Positions 1 through 5,194 are shown, counted from the stretch's first letter. The stretch is 9,842 nucleotides of DNA from Fimbriimonadaceae bacterium (GCA_019694835.1 JAIBBE010000212.1:1-9842); one strand, 5' to 3'. Translations and numbers: made by a program. Notes: a model not told the origin generated them from the letters alone.

Positions 1-13
1 GGCGCGTCGCCGC

Positions 14-42
14 TTGGCAAGCGGGAAAGCCCCGTGTAAATC
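14..42 (+). promoter_or_regulatory. Possible promoter of the host tRNA-Thr
   Basis: TTGGCA at 14-19 is followed after 17 bases by TAAATC at 37-42, a weak sigma-70-like pair placed upstream of the tRNA that begins at 81. A perfect 8-bp hairpin (CTCCCCGC at 47-54, GCGGGGAG at 62-69) lies between the two, in the predicted 5' leader or at the end of an upstream gene. If this promoter is real it would transcribe the severed tRNA half and could run on into the replacement tRNA at 199. The -10 match is poor, so confidence is low. Confidence 0.3.
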
Positions 43-80
43 GGCCCTCCCCGCACGCCACGCGGGGAGCCCAGAACTGG

Positions 81-127
81 GCCGCCTTAGCTCAGCCGGT
101 AGAGCGGCGCATTCGTAATGCGTAGGT
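81..127 (+). pseudogene. 5' half of host tRNA-Thr(CGT), cut by the element
   Basis: The acceptor 5' strand (GCCGCCT, 81-87), D arm (GCTC 90-93 paired with GAGC 102-105), and complete anticodon arm (GCGCA, loop TTCGTAA with anticodon CGT at 114-116, TGCGT) are present. The sequence stops matching a tRNA after the variable-loop bases AGGT (124-127), and no T arm or 3' acceptor strand follows. Joined to 9732-9760 it gives a 76-nt tRNA with all stems paired and encoded CCA. Alone it cannot fold as a tRNA and should be non-functional. Confidence 0.93.
109..127 (+). repeat. attL core, 19-bp direct repeat
   Basis: GCATTCGTAATGCGTAGGT is identical to 9713-9731. The flanking bases differ on both sides (C108 versus A9712, T128 versus C9732), so 19 bp is the full extent of identity. 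It spans most of the anticodon stem-loop and four bases of the variable loop. The inner GCA-TTCGTAA-TGC is the natural symmetric anticodon arm, a typical crossover region for a tyrosine recombinase. Confidence 0.92.
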
Positions 128-198
128 TTTCTGCTAGTGAGGCCGAAGCGACCCGACCGGGTTGAGAGTGAAGGATTCCAGCGTCCCCCGGGACAAGT

Positions 199-274
199 GC
201 CGCTTTAGCTCAGCTGGTAGAGCGTTGCATTCGTAATGCAAAAGTCACAGGTTCGAGTCCTGTAAGCGGCACCA
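199..274 (+). tRNA. tRNA-Thr(CGT), complete, carried by the element
   Basis: All stems pair: acceptor GCCGCTT (199-205) with AAGCGGC (264-270), D stem GCTC with GAGC, anticodon stem TTGCA (225-229) with TGCAA (237-241) around loop TTCGTAA with anticodon CGT at 232-234, T stem ACAGG (247-251) with CCTGT (259-263) around TTCGAGT, then discriminator A271 and encoded CCA (272-274). It decodes ACG codons. It differs from the split host tRNA in the acceptor, anticodon and T stems, so it is not a simple duplicate of it. It lies 71 bases inside the left repeat in the same direction as the severed host gene. It most likely replaces the lost tRNA, and may be transcribed from the host promoter. Confidence 0.96.
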
Positions 275-301
275 CTTCCTCCTTCGAATGAGTTCCGACA
301 A

Positions 302-499
302 ATGGCCGGCGAGATCGTTAAGGCTGAGGGTGGGGTCACGATGTGGAAGGTGACCCTCAAGGGATCGGACGGCCAAGTTGAGATGGAATCCTACCGGGTT
401 ACCTCCAACCGGACGCCTGAAGAAAAGCTGTGCTGGAATGAGGGCGAGGCCGAGACCTACTTCCAAGAGGAAGTGCAGCGCTCGAAAGCAGGGAACTGA
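302..499 (+). CDS. Small hypothetical protein
   Basis: This is a 65-residue ORF from ATG at 302 and is not recognised. The product is short, acidic towards the C-terminus (EEKLCWNEGEAE) and has no signal peptide or membrane segment. The ATG at 302 lacks a clear ribosome binding site. The in-frame ATG at 341 is preceded by a purine-rich GAGGGTGGGG and would give a 52-residue protein (MWKVTLKGSDGQVEMES...), so that start is equally likely. The alternating pattern around VTLKGSDGQVEMESYRV suggests a small beta structure. It runs towards the minus-strand operon ending at 503, with only a few bases between the stop codons. Reality as a gene is moderately supported; function unknown. Confidence 0.45.
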   Translation: MAGEIVKAEGGVTMWKVTLKGSDGQVEMESYRVTSNRTPEEKLCWNEGEAETYFQEEVQRSKAGN

Positions 500-502
500 C
501 CT

Positions 503-769
503 TCAACGAGGCGGCCACTTCTTCGCCGCCTGCGGGTAAATTTCGAAGAACCGGTCCGTCACCCTCACTCGCTGAGCGACGCCCCCTGGAGCGTTTGCGT
601 CCGGGTCTTGATACGCCAAACCTTGGCTATGAAGGTTCGCCGAACCTTCTTGGACTTCCTCAAGCGTGAAGTCGGACGCCTCGACAATCGCCTGGAAGGC
701 GATACCTCGTTCGAGGTCGTGTTCCGTCTGACCGTGCAGGGCAATTAGGTGGTCTGTCAGATCAACCAT
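503..769 (-). CDS. Small protein, possible winged-helix DNA-binding protein
   Basis: This 88-residue product starts at ATG 769 (MVDLTDHLIALHG). The reading frame stays open further upstream to 961, but that part lies inside the neighbouring gene and is low-complexity. The ATG at 769 has AGGGG about eight bases before it. The order helix, helix (DFTLEEVQEGSANLHSQGLAY), then a loop and RVRVTDRFFE resembles a winged-helix fold, with a recognition helix followed by a beta wing. This is a fold-level guess, not a family match. It is last in the four-gene minus-strand operon, 28 bases after the glycosylase-like gene. Its ribosome binding site lies in one arm of a 7-bp inverted repeat (774-794), suggesting translational control or an operator. 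Confidence 0.55.
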   Translation of the reverse strand: MVDLTDHLIALHGQTEHDLERGIAFQAIVEASDFTLEEVQEGSANLHSQGLAYQDPDANAPGGVAQRVRVTDRFFEIYPQAAKKWPPR

Positions 770-773
770 GGCC

Positions 774-794
774 GATCCCCTTGATGTGGGGATC
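774..794 (-). promoter_or_regulatory. Inverted repeat over the ribosome binding site of the 88-aa gene
   Basis: GATCCCC (774-780) and GGGGATC (788-794) form a perfect 7-bp stem with a 7-base loop. On the minus strand the second arm in the transcript contains the AGGGG used as Shine-Dalgarno for the ATG at 769. The octamer GATCAACC occurs twice, at 760-767 and 791-798, on either side. It could be an RNA hairpin limiting translation or a protein operator. Confidence 0.4.
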
Positions 795-797
795 AAC

Positions 798-1475
798 CTA
801 GCCTGATTCCGACTCCGCCTTCGTCGTTGCCCGTATGTAGTCTCGGATTTGCACTCGCTGTTCGTTGGAAAGCCCGAACGAGCCGGTCCAGTGCTTTGTG
901 AAGATCCAAGGGCGGCGGCCATCGGTAAAATGCTCGACGAGACGGCCCTTGGTGGAGGCAAGGCCGCCCAAATGGTTTACGCCGTAAAGCGACTGACACA
1001 GCCGAGCCGAGCCAATGCCCGGAACGATGACCGCTCGAGGAGCATAGGCCTCTATCAAATCCTTGTTCATCGCTGTGCACATCGGCAGGTGCGGCGAGGA
1101 TTTCAGTTCGCCAAAGCGCTCTCGAAAGTGGCGGCCGTCCCGAGAACTCCAGAAGAAGATTTCGGCTAAGACGTAGTCGGCACCATCGAGAAAAAACTGA
1201 GCAGCCTTGCTCCATCGTATGGCGCTGCGGCCTGGACCGGCTTCGACGTGAAAGTCGTAGCGGCTCGTCTCCTCAGTCGGAGTCGGGGAAAGTAGCCAGT
1301 CGTTGGGCGTCTCGCCTGGATTGATCCCCATGACGACGAACTTGGGCTGGCCCTTCGGAGGGCAGCGGAGGTCGTACAGGAAGTGATGAGCGGCCCGCAG
1401 CTCCGGGTGGCTTGCCGTATAATCGGCCAAACGCTCAATGTTCGAGGCTAGGACTGACGAGGCAACAAGCGTCAA
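798..1475 (-). CDS. Uracil-DNA-glycosylase-like protein (MUG/TDG-type motif)
   Basis: This product has about 225 residues. The strand FVVMGINPGE (about residues 46-55) matches the GINPG active-site motif of the MUG/TDG branch of the uracil-DNA glycosylase superfamily, where the Asn helps water attack on the base. A later strand APRAVIVPGIGSA and then FTKHWTGSF, with a His near residue 195, fall where the family has its second core strand and its His-containing motif. Function is inferred: a DNA base-excision or nucleic-acid-binding enzyme, or an inactive relative. The start is uncertain. TTG at 1475 lies two bases after the stop of the upstream gene. An ATG at 1532 would add 19 residues but overlap that gene by 55 bases. 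It is third in the minus-strand operon. Confidence 0.6.
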   Translation of the reverse strand: MTLVASSVLASNIERLADYTASHPELRAAHHFLYDLRCPPKGQPKFVVMGINPGETPNDWLLSPTPTEETSRYDFHVEAGPGRSAIRWSKAAQFFLDGADYVLAEIFFWSSRDGRHFRERFGELKSSPHLPMCTAMNKDLIEAYAPRAVIVPGIGSARLCQSLYGVNHLGGLASTKGRLVEHFTDGRRPWIFTKHWTGSFGLSNEQRVQIRDYIRATTKAESESG

Positions 1476-1477
1476 CG

Positions 1478-1735
1478 CTAACCACCACCCGAACGTCGAG
1501 CCATCGCAACTGCCGGTGCAGGCGACCCCCATGATCCTTGGAAGTAGGCATCATGTGCACGACCGCTCCGAAAGATTGGCTCTCCGCCCAGGGCATCCCA
1601 GTCGCCTCGGACGGCGTCACCAAGCTCGAAAATGCCTTCGCTTCCCAGCAATTCGACTAGAGCGAAACCGTCGTCATGCTGGACTACGATCATGCCTTGG
1701 TTGCCGGATACAAAGACGACCTGCCCGTGGGTCAT
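1478..1735 (-). CDS. Conserved-looking 85-aa protein with a small beta-barrel-like pattern
   Basis: This 85-residue product begins MTHGQVVFVSGNQGMIVVQHDDGFALVE. The pattern GQVVFVSGNQGMIVVQHDDGFALVEL then LGDAVRGDWDALGGEPIF then DAYFQGSWG looks like a compact five-stranded barrel with features reminiscent of cold-shock or OB proteins. From memory, similar small proteins are found in alphaproteobacteria, but I cannot name a family with certainty. The ATG at 1735 has AGGG about eight bases upstream. It starts nine bases after the stop of the DUF2188-like gene and ends next to the start of the glycosylase-like gene, so it is probably co-transcribed. The C-terminal tail (AMARRSGGG) is low-complexity. 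Confidence 0.7.
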   Translation of the reverse strand: MTHGQVVFVSGNQGMIVVQHDDGFALVELLGSEGIFELGDAVRGDWDALGGEPIFRSGRAHDAYFQGSWGSPAPAVAMARRSGGG

Positions 1736-1744
1736 GTGGCTGCC

Positions 1745-1993
1745 CTAGTGCTCTTTGTCCTTGGGGGGATTCGGATCATTCCCCGGAGCAATGGTGTCCT
1801 TGCTCCGAAATTTGCCATCGACACCCTTGATGGTCAGTTCGCCGCCGCCTTGGTTCTGGAGCATCCCCTTCCCAGCTTTGGTCGCCTCGGCTTGGGTGTC
1901 GTGAAGGCTGGACGCTCGATCGGCGTCATTTCGCTTGTTCACCCACGTTCCATCGTCACGACGGTAGATGGTTCTGTCTTGGTCCTTGCTCAT
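1745..1993 (-). CDS. DUF2188-like small protein
   Basis: This 82-residue product has the order expected for DUF2188 proteins: RTIYRRDDGTWVNKRNDADRASSLHDTQAEATKAGKGMLQNQGGGELTIKGVDGKFRSKDTI, that is, a strand with GTWVNK, then ASSxHDTQxEA, then a strand GELTIKGxDGK. The family is small, soluble and of unknown function, and is frequent in alphaproteobacteria and on mobile DNA. The ATG at 1993 has a strong AGGAGG six bases upstream. It is first in a four-gene minus-strand operon (1993 down to 503) and would be transcribed away from the HNH gene. The C-terminus APGNDPNPPKDKEH is charged and probably disordered. Confidence 0.8.
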   Translation of the reverse strand: MSKDQDRTIYRRDDGTWVNKRNDADRASSLHDTQAEATKAGKGMLQNQGGGELTIKGVDGKFRSKDTIAPGNDPNPPKDKEH

Positions 1994-2158
1994 GAAAGCC
2001 TCCTGGCTACACGGGAACGAATGTGGAACGATTCTTGATCGATCACGAGGGCAACTTGATGGGTACCTACGTCAGAACCGGACGTAGGTGCTGCGCTTCG
2101 GGATTGCGTCGGATTATTTCCATGGACAGGCTGGGCTCATGAGTCGGGAGCGACTTCG
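1994..2158. promoter_or_regulatory. Divergent control region with palindrome and long hairpin
   Basis: This interval separates the minus-strand operon and the + strand nuclease pair, so both promoters should be here; no convincing -35/-10 pair was found by eye. It holds a 10-bp palindrome TGATCGATCA (2036-2045) and a hairpin with ACCTACGTC (2065-2073) facing GACGTAGGT (2081-2089). The hairpin extends outward by G-U, G-C and G-U pairs to 2062-2092. No T run follows it, so an operator or leader structure is more likely than a terminator. Confidence 0.4.
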
Positions 2159-2162
2159 GTGA
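2139..2162 (+). promoter_or_regulatory. Seven-codon leader ORF and looped ribosome binding site before the HNH gene
   Basis: ATG at 2139 opens a short frame (MSRERLR) that stops at TGA 2160-2162, overlapping the GTG start of the HNH gene in a GTGA arrangement. Within it AGTCG (2142-2146) and CGACT (2151-2155) pair around GGAG (2147-2150), placing the presumed Shine-Dalgarno of the nuclease in a tetraloop. This could couple nuclease translation to the leader. It may also be coincidence. Confidence 0.35.
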
Positions 2163-2893
2163 GGGGATATAGCCAAGCTGATTGGCAAGCCTACCGGTTG
2201 GAGGTGATCCGCCTAGATGGCGGACGGTGCACCTCTTGCAGCCGAGGCCCCGAAGATGGGGTGGTCCTTCAGGTTCACCACGAGCGCTATATTCCCGGCC
2301 TGGAATTGTGGGAGCACCCGTTCGACCTCTGCAAGACGCTCTGTAAGGGCTGTCACGCTCGGGAACACGGCATTATTCAGCCGAACTTCGGATGGGAGTT
2401 TGCGGGCCACAACGACCTCGAAGATTTGATTGGGACCTGCGACCTTTGCGGGACTTCGATCCGGCACGTCTTCCTCATCTATCATCCACGCTGGCCCGCC
2501 ATGGAAGTCGGCGAGATTTGCTGTGACCACCTCACCTGCACGGAAGCGGCCAGCAACCACATGGAGTCTATTCGTAGGTTCAATGATCGACGGCGACGCT
2601 TTGCGACTTCCGTACGATGGTTTGTCGCTCCCGACGGTGTTCATTCCATCCGACAACGAGGTATCGACCTGGCGATTGTACCCAGTCCGGGCGGGCTTCA
2701 AATTCGGATGGACGGCAAGCTTGGGAAACTTGTTTTCCCGACCCACCTCCAAGCGAAATGTCGAGCCTTTGACGTTATCGAGGATGGGAGTGCGGCCGCA
2801 TTCCTGAAGCGTCAGGCGACGACATCTGCGAAGCGTGGAGCCTGGTCCAAAGGGGCCCAACGTCGACCACCAACTGTTGCCGCTCTCAACTGA
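2159..2893 (+). CDS. HNH endonuclease with two zinc-knuckle clusters
   Basis: This 244-residue product carries an N-terminal HNH (McrA-like) nuclease module: CTSC (C24, C27), the His pair in LQVHHERY (H40, H41) that provides the general base, and LCKGCH (C62, C65, H66), which completes the structural zinc site and the metal-binding His. A second cysteine cluster follows (CDLC at 94-97, CC-x-H at 121-124), possibly another zinc ribbon. The C-terminal 100 residues are basic and not recognised. The enzyme should cut DNA in the cytoplasm; the target is unknown. The GTG start at 2159 is the only good start in frame and has GGGAG eight bases before it. It is followed after 46 bases by a PD-(D/E)XK-like gene, suggesting a restriction or anti-phage module. 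Confidence 0.82.
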   Translation: MRGYSQADWQAYRLEVIRLDGGRCTSCSRGPEDGVVLQVHHERYIPGLELWEHPFDLCKTLCKGCHAREHGIIQPNFGWEFAGHNDLEDLIGTCDLCGTSIRHVFLIYHPRWPAMEVGEICCDHLTCTEAASNHMESIRRFNDRRRRFATSVRWFVAPDGVHSIRQRGIDLAIVPSPGGLQIRMDGKLGKLVFPTHLQAKCRAFDVIEDGSAAAFLKRQATTSAKRGAWSKGAQRRPPTVAALN

Positions 2894-2939
2894 AGAAATC
2901 CAATCCCAGAGCTTCCCCCCAAACCCGAAGGAGGGGTTC

Positions 2940-3482
2940 ATGGCCTTGTCGTTTCGTCACTCCGCCGGCTTTGGCAGGCGGATGGAGTATTGGGTCATCG
3001 GCCGGATGCTCAAAGAGGGCTTGGACGTCTACGTTCCGCTAGTTGATGATTTCGGAATCGACGCAGTGGTACGTCGGCCTAGTGGCGAGTTTCTGGAATG
3101 CCAAATCAAGGCCCGCTCAAAGACCGTGGGCTTCGGAGATGCGGCCCTCTTTGCCGCCATCCGACACGAAATCCGCAACAACTACGTGTTCATTTTCTAT
3201 TCGGAGCGAATGGACACGACTTGGATCATGACTTCCGAGGAGTTTCTATCCAACTCATTCGTCAACAAGACCGGAAAGAATGCCGGAAACCGATCCGTGT
3301 GGCTGAATGGCATCAAGAAAGACAAGGTCACCGGAGAGCGGGTCGAATACGTCAGGCCGCAGTTCGAAAAGTTCGTGGCCCCTGACTTCTCCCGCCTCTC
3401 TTCGATCAAGAGTCAGATTTCGGAGCCGGAACCAGAGGAAGCGATCCCTAGCGTCGTCCCGGCGACATCCAGCAACTCGTAG
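2940..3482 (+). CDS. Mrr/DUF4365-like PD-(D/E)XK nuclease
   Basis: This 180-residue product starts at ATG 2940, which has an excellent AAGGAGG five bases before it; the frame is open further upstream to 2835, but that part lies in the HNH gene. The core order is a helix with E16 (RRMEYWVIGRMLKEG), a strand with D41 (DDFGIDAVVRR), and FLECQIKARS with E53, Q55 and K57, as in QxK variants of the PD-(D/E)XK fold found in Mrr and DUF4365 proteins. Downstream, YVFIFYSERMDTTWIMTSEEF fits the remaining strands. The acidic C-terminal tail (SEPEPEEAIPS) is probably disordered. Together with the HNH gene it looks like a nuclease pair. Its last 70 bases overlap the convergent XRE gene. Confidence 0.72.
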   Translation: MALSFRHSAGFGRRMEYWVIGRMLKEGLDVYVPLVDDFGIDAVVRRPSGEFLECQIKARSKTVGFGDAALFAAIRHEIRNNYVFIFYSERMDTTWIMTSEEFLSNSFVNKTGKNAGNRSVWLNGIKKDKVTGERVEYVRPQFEKFVAPDFSRLSSIKSQISEPEPEEAIPSVVPATSSNS

Positions 3483-3697
3483 ACGGTGACGCCCACCGCC
3501 AGGGCGATAGCCTGCATGTCCTTCAACGTCGGATCGAACCAGCCATGCTCAAGTTGGTCGATCTGTTCCGCCGTAAGCCCAGTATGGCTCGCCAGACCTT
3601 CGTGGCTAAGGCCTACCGCCTCCCGGTAGATCATCACCTGCTCTCCTACGGCCGCTAGGAACAGTTGGGCTGGGCTAGGTTCGATTTCATCTTTCAA
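3413..3697 (-). CDS. XRE-family HTH regulator (94 aa)
   Basis: This 94-residue product has a Cro/C1-type helix-turn-helix: GEQVMIYREAVGLSHEGLASHTGLTAEQIDQLEHGWFDPTLKDMQAIALAVGVTVYELLD covers helices 1 to 5, with the recognition helix near TAEQIDQLEHG. The start is TTG at 3697, preceded by GGAGG with seven bases of spacing; no in-frame ATG fits the domain better. It lies 20 bases after the other XRE gene on the same strand, so the two form an operon. The 3' end runs 70 bases into the oppositely directed nuclease gene, so full-length transcripts would be antisense to each other. It is probably a regulator of the nuclease pair, or acts with its neighbour at the operator near 3981-4002. Confidence 0.8.
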   Translation of the reverse strand: MKDEIEPSPAQLFLAAVGEQVMIYREAVGLSHEGLASHTGLTAEQIDQLEHGWFDPTLKDMQAIALAVGVTVYELLDVAGTTLGIASSGSGSEI

Positions 3698-3717
3698 GTG
3701 GCCGCCTCCATCCGGTC

Positions 3718-3948
3718 CTAGCCGGTCGGAGCCGCCTCCTCATCTGGCTTGATGAGGTCAACCGGGGTGGATTTCAGGGCCTGTGCCAACTCGAAGAGGC
3801 TCACGACGGTCGGGTTCCGCCGACCTCGCTCTAGGTCACTGATGTACTGCTGACTAAACCCGGATCGCTCAGCCAATTGCTCCTGAGTCAGGTCAGCGGC
3901 GAGTCGAAATCGCTTCACGTTCCGCCCGACGAGCTGCCGCATATCCAT
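3718..3948 (-). CDS. XRE-family HTH regulator (76 aa), controller-protein-like
   Basis: This 76-residue protein is almost entirely one Cro/C1 helix-turn-helix domain (RNVKRFRLAADLTQEQLAERSGFSQQYISDLERGRRNPTVVSLFELAQALKSTPVDLI). The canonical QEQLAERSGFSQQYISDLERGRRNP contains helices 2 and 3. Size and layout match small transcriptional controllers, such as C proteins of restriction systems or phage-type repressors. ATG at 3948 is used here; the ATG two codons later is also possible. Neither has a Shine-Dalgarno, so the transcript may be leaderless or weakly translated. It is first of two regulator genes and lies just downstream of a palindromic operator candidate at 3981-4002. Confidence 0.88.
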   Translation of the reverse strand: MDMRQLVGRNVKRFRLAADLTQEQLAERSGFSQQYISDLERGRRNPTVVSLFELAQALKSTPVDLIKPDEEAAPTG

Positions 3949-3980
3949 GCTGGCAGCGTTGACGGTCTCGAACGGCCGAG

Positions 3981-4002
3981 TTTATCCACTATAGTATGTA
4001 AA
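3981..4002. promoter_or_regulatory. Candidate XRE operator and divergent promoter region
   Basis: A 22-bp imperfect palindrome has outer half-sites TTTA (3981-3984) and TAAA (3999-4002) and a perfect centre ACTATAGT (3988-3995). Eight of eleven base pairs are symmetric. It lies between the XRE gene (minus) and the LprI-domain gene (plus), and contains TATAGT (3990-3995), close to a -10 box. The symmetric TATAGT-centred design recalls boxes bound by small XRE controllers. The binding protein is inferred. Confidence 0.5.
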
Positions 4003-4073
4003 CGGAGGCGGCGACCGGTTGCCTCTCCCGAGGTGAGGTCGGAGGGGCGCCGACCGACTGATTGGAGGGGAAA

Positions 4074-4979
4074 ATGACCCGTTGCCACGTAAGCGTCAAA
4101 GAATGGATTCTGCCTGCACTACTCGTGTTGATGGCGCTGAGCGGTCCCGCTTCCGCCGCTAGCTTCGATTGCTCACAGGCGAGGACTGAAGCTGAACACG
4201 CCGTTTGTTCCGACGATGAATTGTCCGTTCTCGATGAGAAGATGGCCGCCCTAGTTCGGAAGTTGGCGACTGAGTCATCAAACCCAGCCGAACTCAGGAA
4301 CAGTCAGATCGAATGGGCTCGTTCGGCAGAACAGTGTGGAGGCGACGTCGAGTGTCTGAAAGCCTCATACGTCCGGCGGATTCAGCAATTGCTCCCCATC
4401 GAAAGCCCGTCGGGATCGGAGCAATCGACACTGCCGCCTCTCGAAGCAGCCAGCGACGCAACAGCGACAGGTCAATTGCCGGATATTGCCCCGCTAGAGG
4501 ATGCTCCGATTCAAGAGTCGGTTCGAGGTGCTCCCGCCACACCCAATCGGACAGACACGGCGGCTGCCACGAGTGAAACCATCAATAGCGGGCAGAGTCC
4601 GAGCCTGTTTAGAACTGCAACCGCCGCTGGCCTTTTTCTAGGCCTTATCGGTGTCGTCCTGGCTTCCATCCTGGGGACTAAGGCGGTCGCTGACCACACA
4701 TCCAGAAAGTACGGCTGGCCGTTGATATTGAATTGGTGGAACGCCCTCTACATCGTCGGCTTTTTCGCCATCGGTTTCTGCGCCTTCCTTGGCCCAGGCG
4801 GATTCCAGGTTGGCCTCATGGTGGCCGGCGTCCTTTGGCTCGTCATGCTTGTCGTCAATATTTCAAAGACGAGCTTGATCACCGGGATTGTAATGACCCT
4901 GATCCAGCCGTTTGTTGCGGCCTTGCTTTGGGTGTTGTTCGGGCTGGCTCGATCCAAAGCTGGCGCTCGTCGGACATGA
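4074..4979 (+). CDS. Secreted LprI-domain protein with C-terminal membrane segments
   Basis: This 301-residue product begins with a signal peptide (about 1-28, ILPALLVLMALSGPASA). A periplasmic lysozyme-inhibitor LprI-like domain (formerly DUF1311) follows: FDCSQARTEAEHAVCSDDELSVLDEKMAALVRK, a QIEW-R motif and CGGDVECLKASYVRRIQQL, with four Cys (C33, C45, C88, C94) suited to two disulfides. Residues 110-180 are a Ser/Thr/Ala/Pro-rich linker. The C-terminus has about four hydrophobic segments. LprI domains often inhibit C-type lysozyme, but many have no tested role. ATG 4074 has GGAGG five bases upstream; an in-frame TTG at 4062 is less likely. The gene overlaps the next by four bases (ATGA). 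Confidence 0.78.
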   Translation: MTRCHVSVKEWILPALLVLMALSGPASAASFDCSQARTEAEHAVCSDDELSVLDEKMAALVRKLATESSNPAELRNSQIEWARSAEQCGGDVECLKASYVRRIQQLLPIESPSGSEQSTLPPLEAASDATATGQLPDIAPLEDAPIQESVRGAPATPNRTDTAAATSETINSGQSPSLFRTATAAGLFLGLIGVVLASILGTKAVADHTSRKYGWPLILNWWNALYIVGFFAIGFCAFLGPGGFQVGLMVAGVLWLVMLVVNISKTSLITGIVMTLIQPFVAALLWVLFGLARSKAGARRT

Positions 4980-5194
4980 GGCGCCGTGGGATCCCTGGCG
5001 TCTCGTTTTCTCTCTCTCGAGCCCTTGGCATCGCAGCGGCGAAGCAGAAATTTGGAAAGGACTCTGGTGTTCCCCTTAGCCGAGCAGGGCGGCAGCGAAA
5101 GGTCGGAGCGGGCTTGGGCTGTGCCGTTATCCTGGCGCTACCAGCTGTTGGATTGGCATGGCTAATTTTCCTGAGCCCGTTCAGCGGTTCCTAG
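4976..5194 (+). CDS. Small basic membrane protein, translationally coupled
   Basis: This 72-residue product starts at ATG 4976, which overlaps the TGA of the LprI-domain gene, so translation is probably coupled. The N-terminal half is basic and regular (MRRRGIPGVSFSLSRALGI then GRQRKVG). The C-terminal half is one hydrophobic segment (AGLGCAVILALPAVGLAWLIFL), predicted to span the membrane with the N-terminus inside. From memory, similar short proteins with RRRGIPGVSFS and SRAGRQRK motifs occur in alphaproteobacteria, but no function is known to me. The frame is open further upstream inside the preceding gene and is not expected to be used. Its association with the LprI-domain protein suggests a joint envelope role. 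Confidence 0.7.
   Translation: MRRRGIPGVSFSLSRALGIAAAKQKFGKDSGVPLSRAGRQRKVGAGLGCAVILALPAVGLAWLIFLSPFSGS

Noticed and set aside
245..466. Minus-strand ORF reading through the tRNA 3' end
   Set aside because: Its C-terminus is the antisense of the tRNA T arm and acceptor (a common artefact of translated tRNA), and it is antisense to the small + ORF.
770..961. N-terminal extension of the 88-aa protein
   Set aside because: It lies inside the glycosylase-like gene in another frame, is low-complexity, and the ATG at 769 has its own ribosome binding site.
1438..1830. 130-aa + ORF opposite the minus-strand operon
   Set aside because: It is Arg/His/Cys-rich and antisense to two better-supported genes with good starts and spacing.
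2213..2941. Long minus-strand ORF opposite the HNH gene
   Set aside because: The + strand shows clear HNH motifs and zinc-binding cysteines; the antisense translation has no domain-like pattern.
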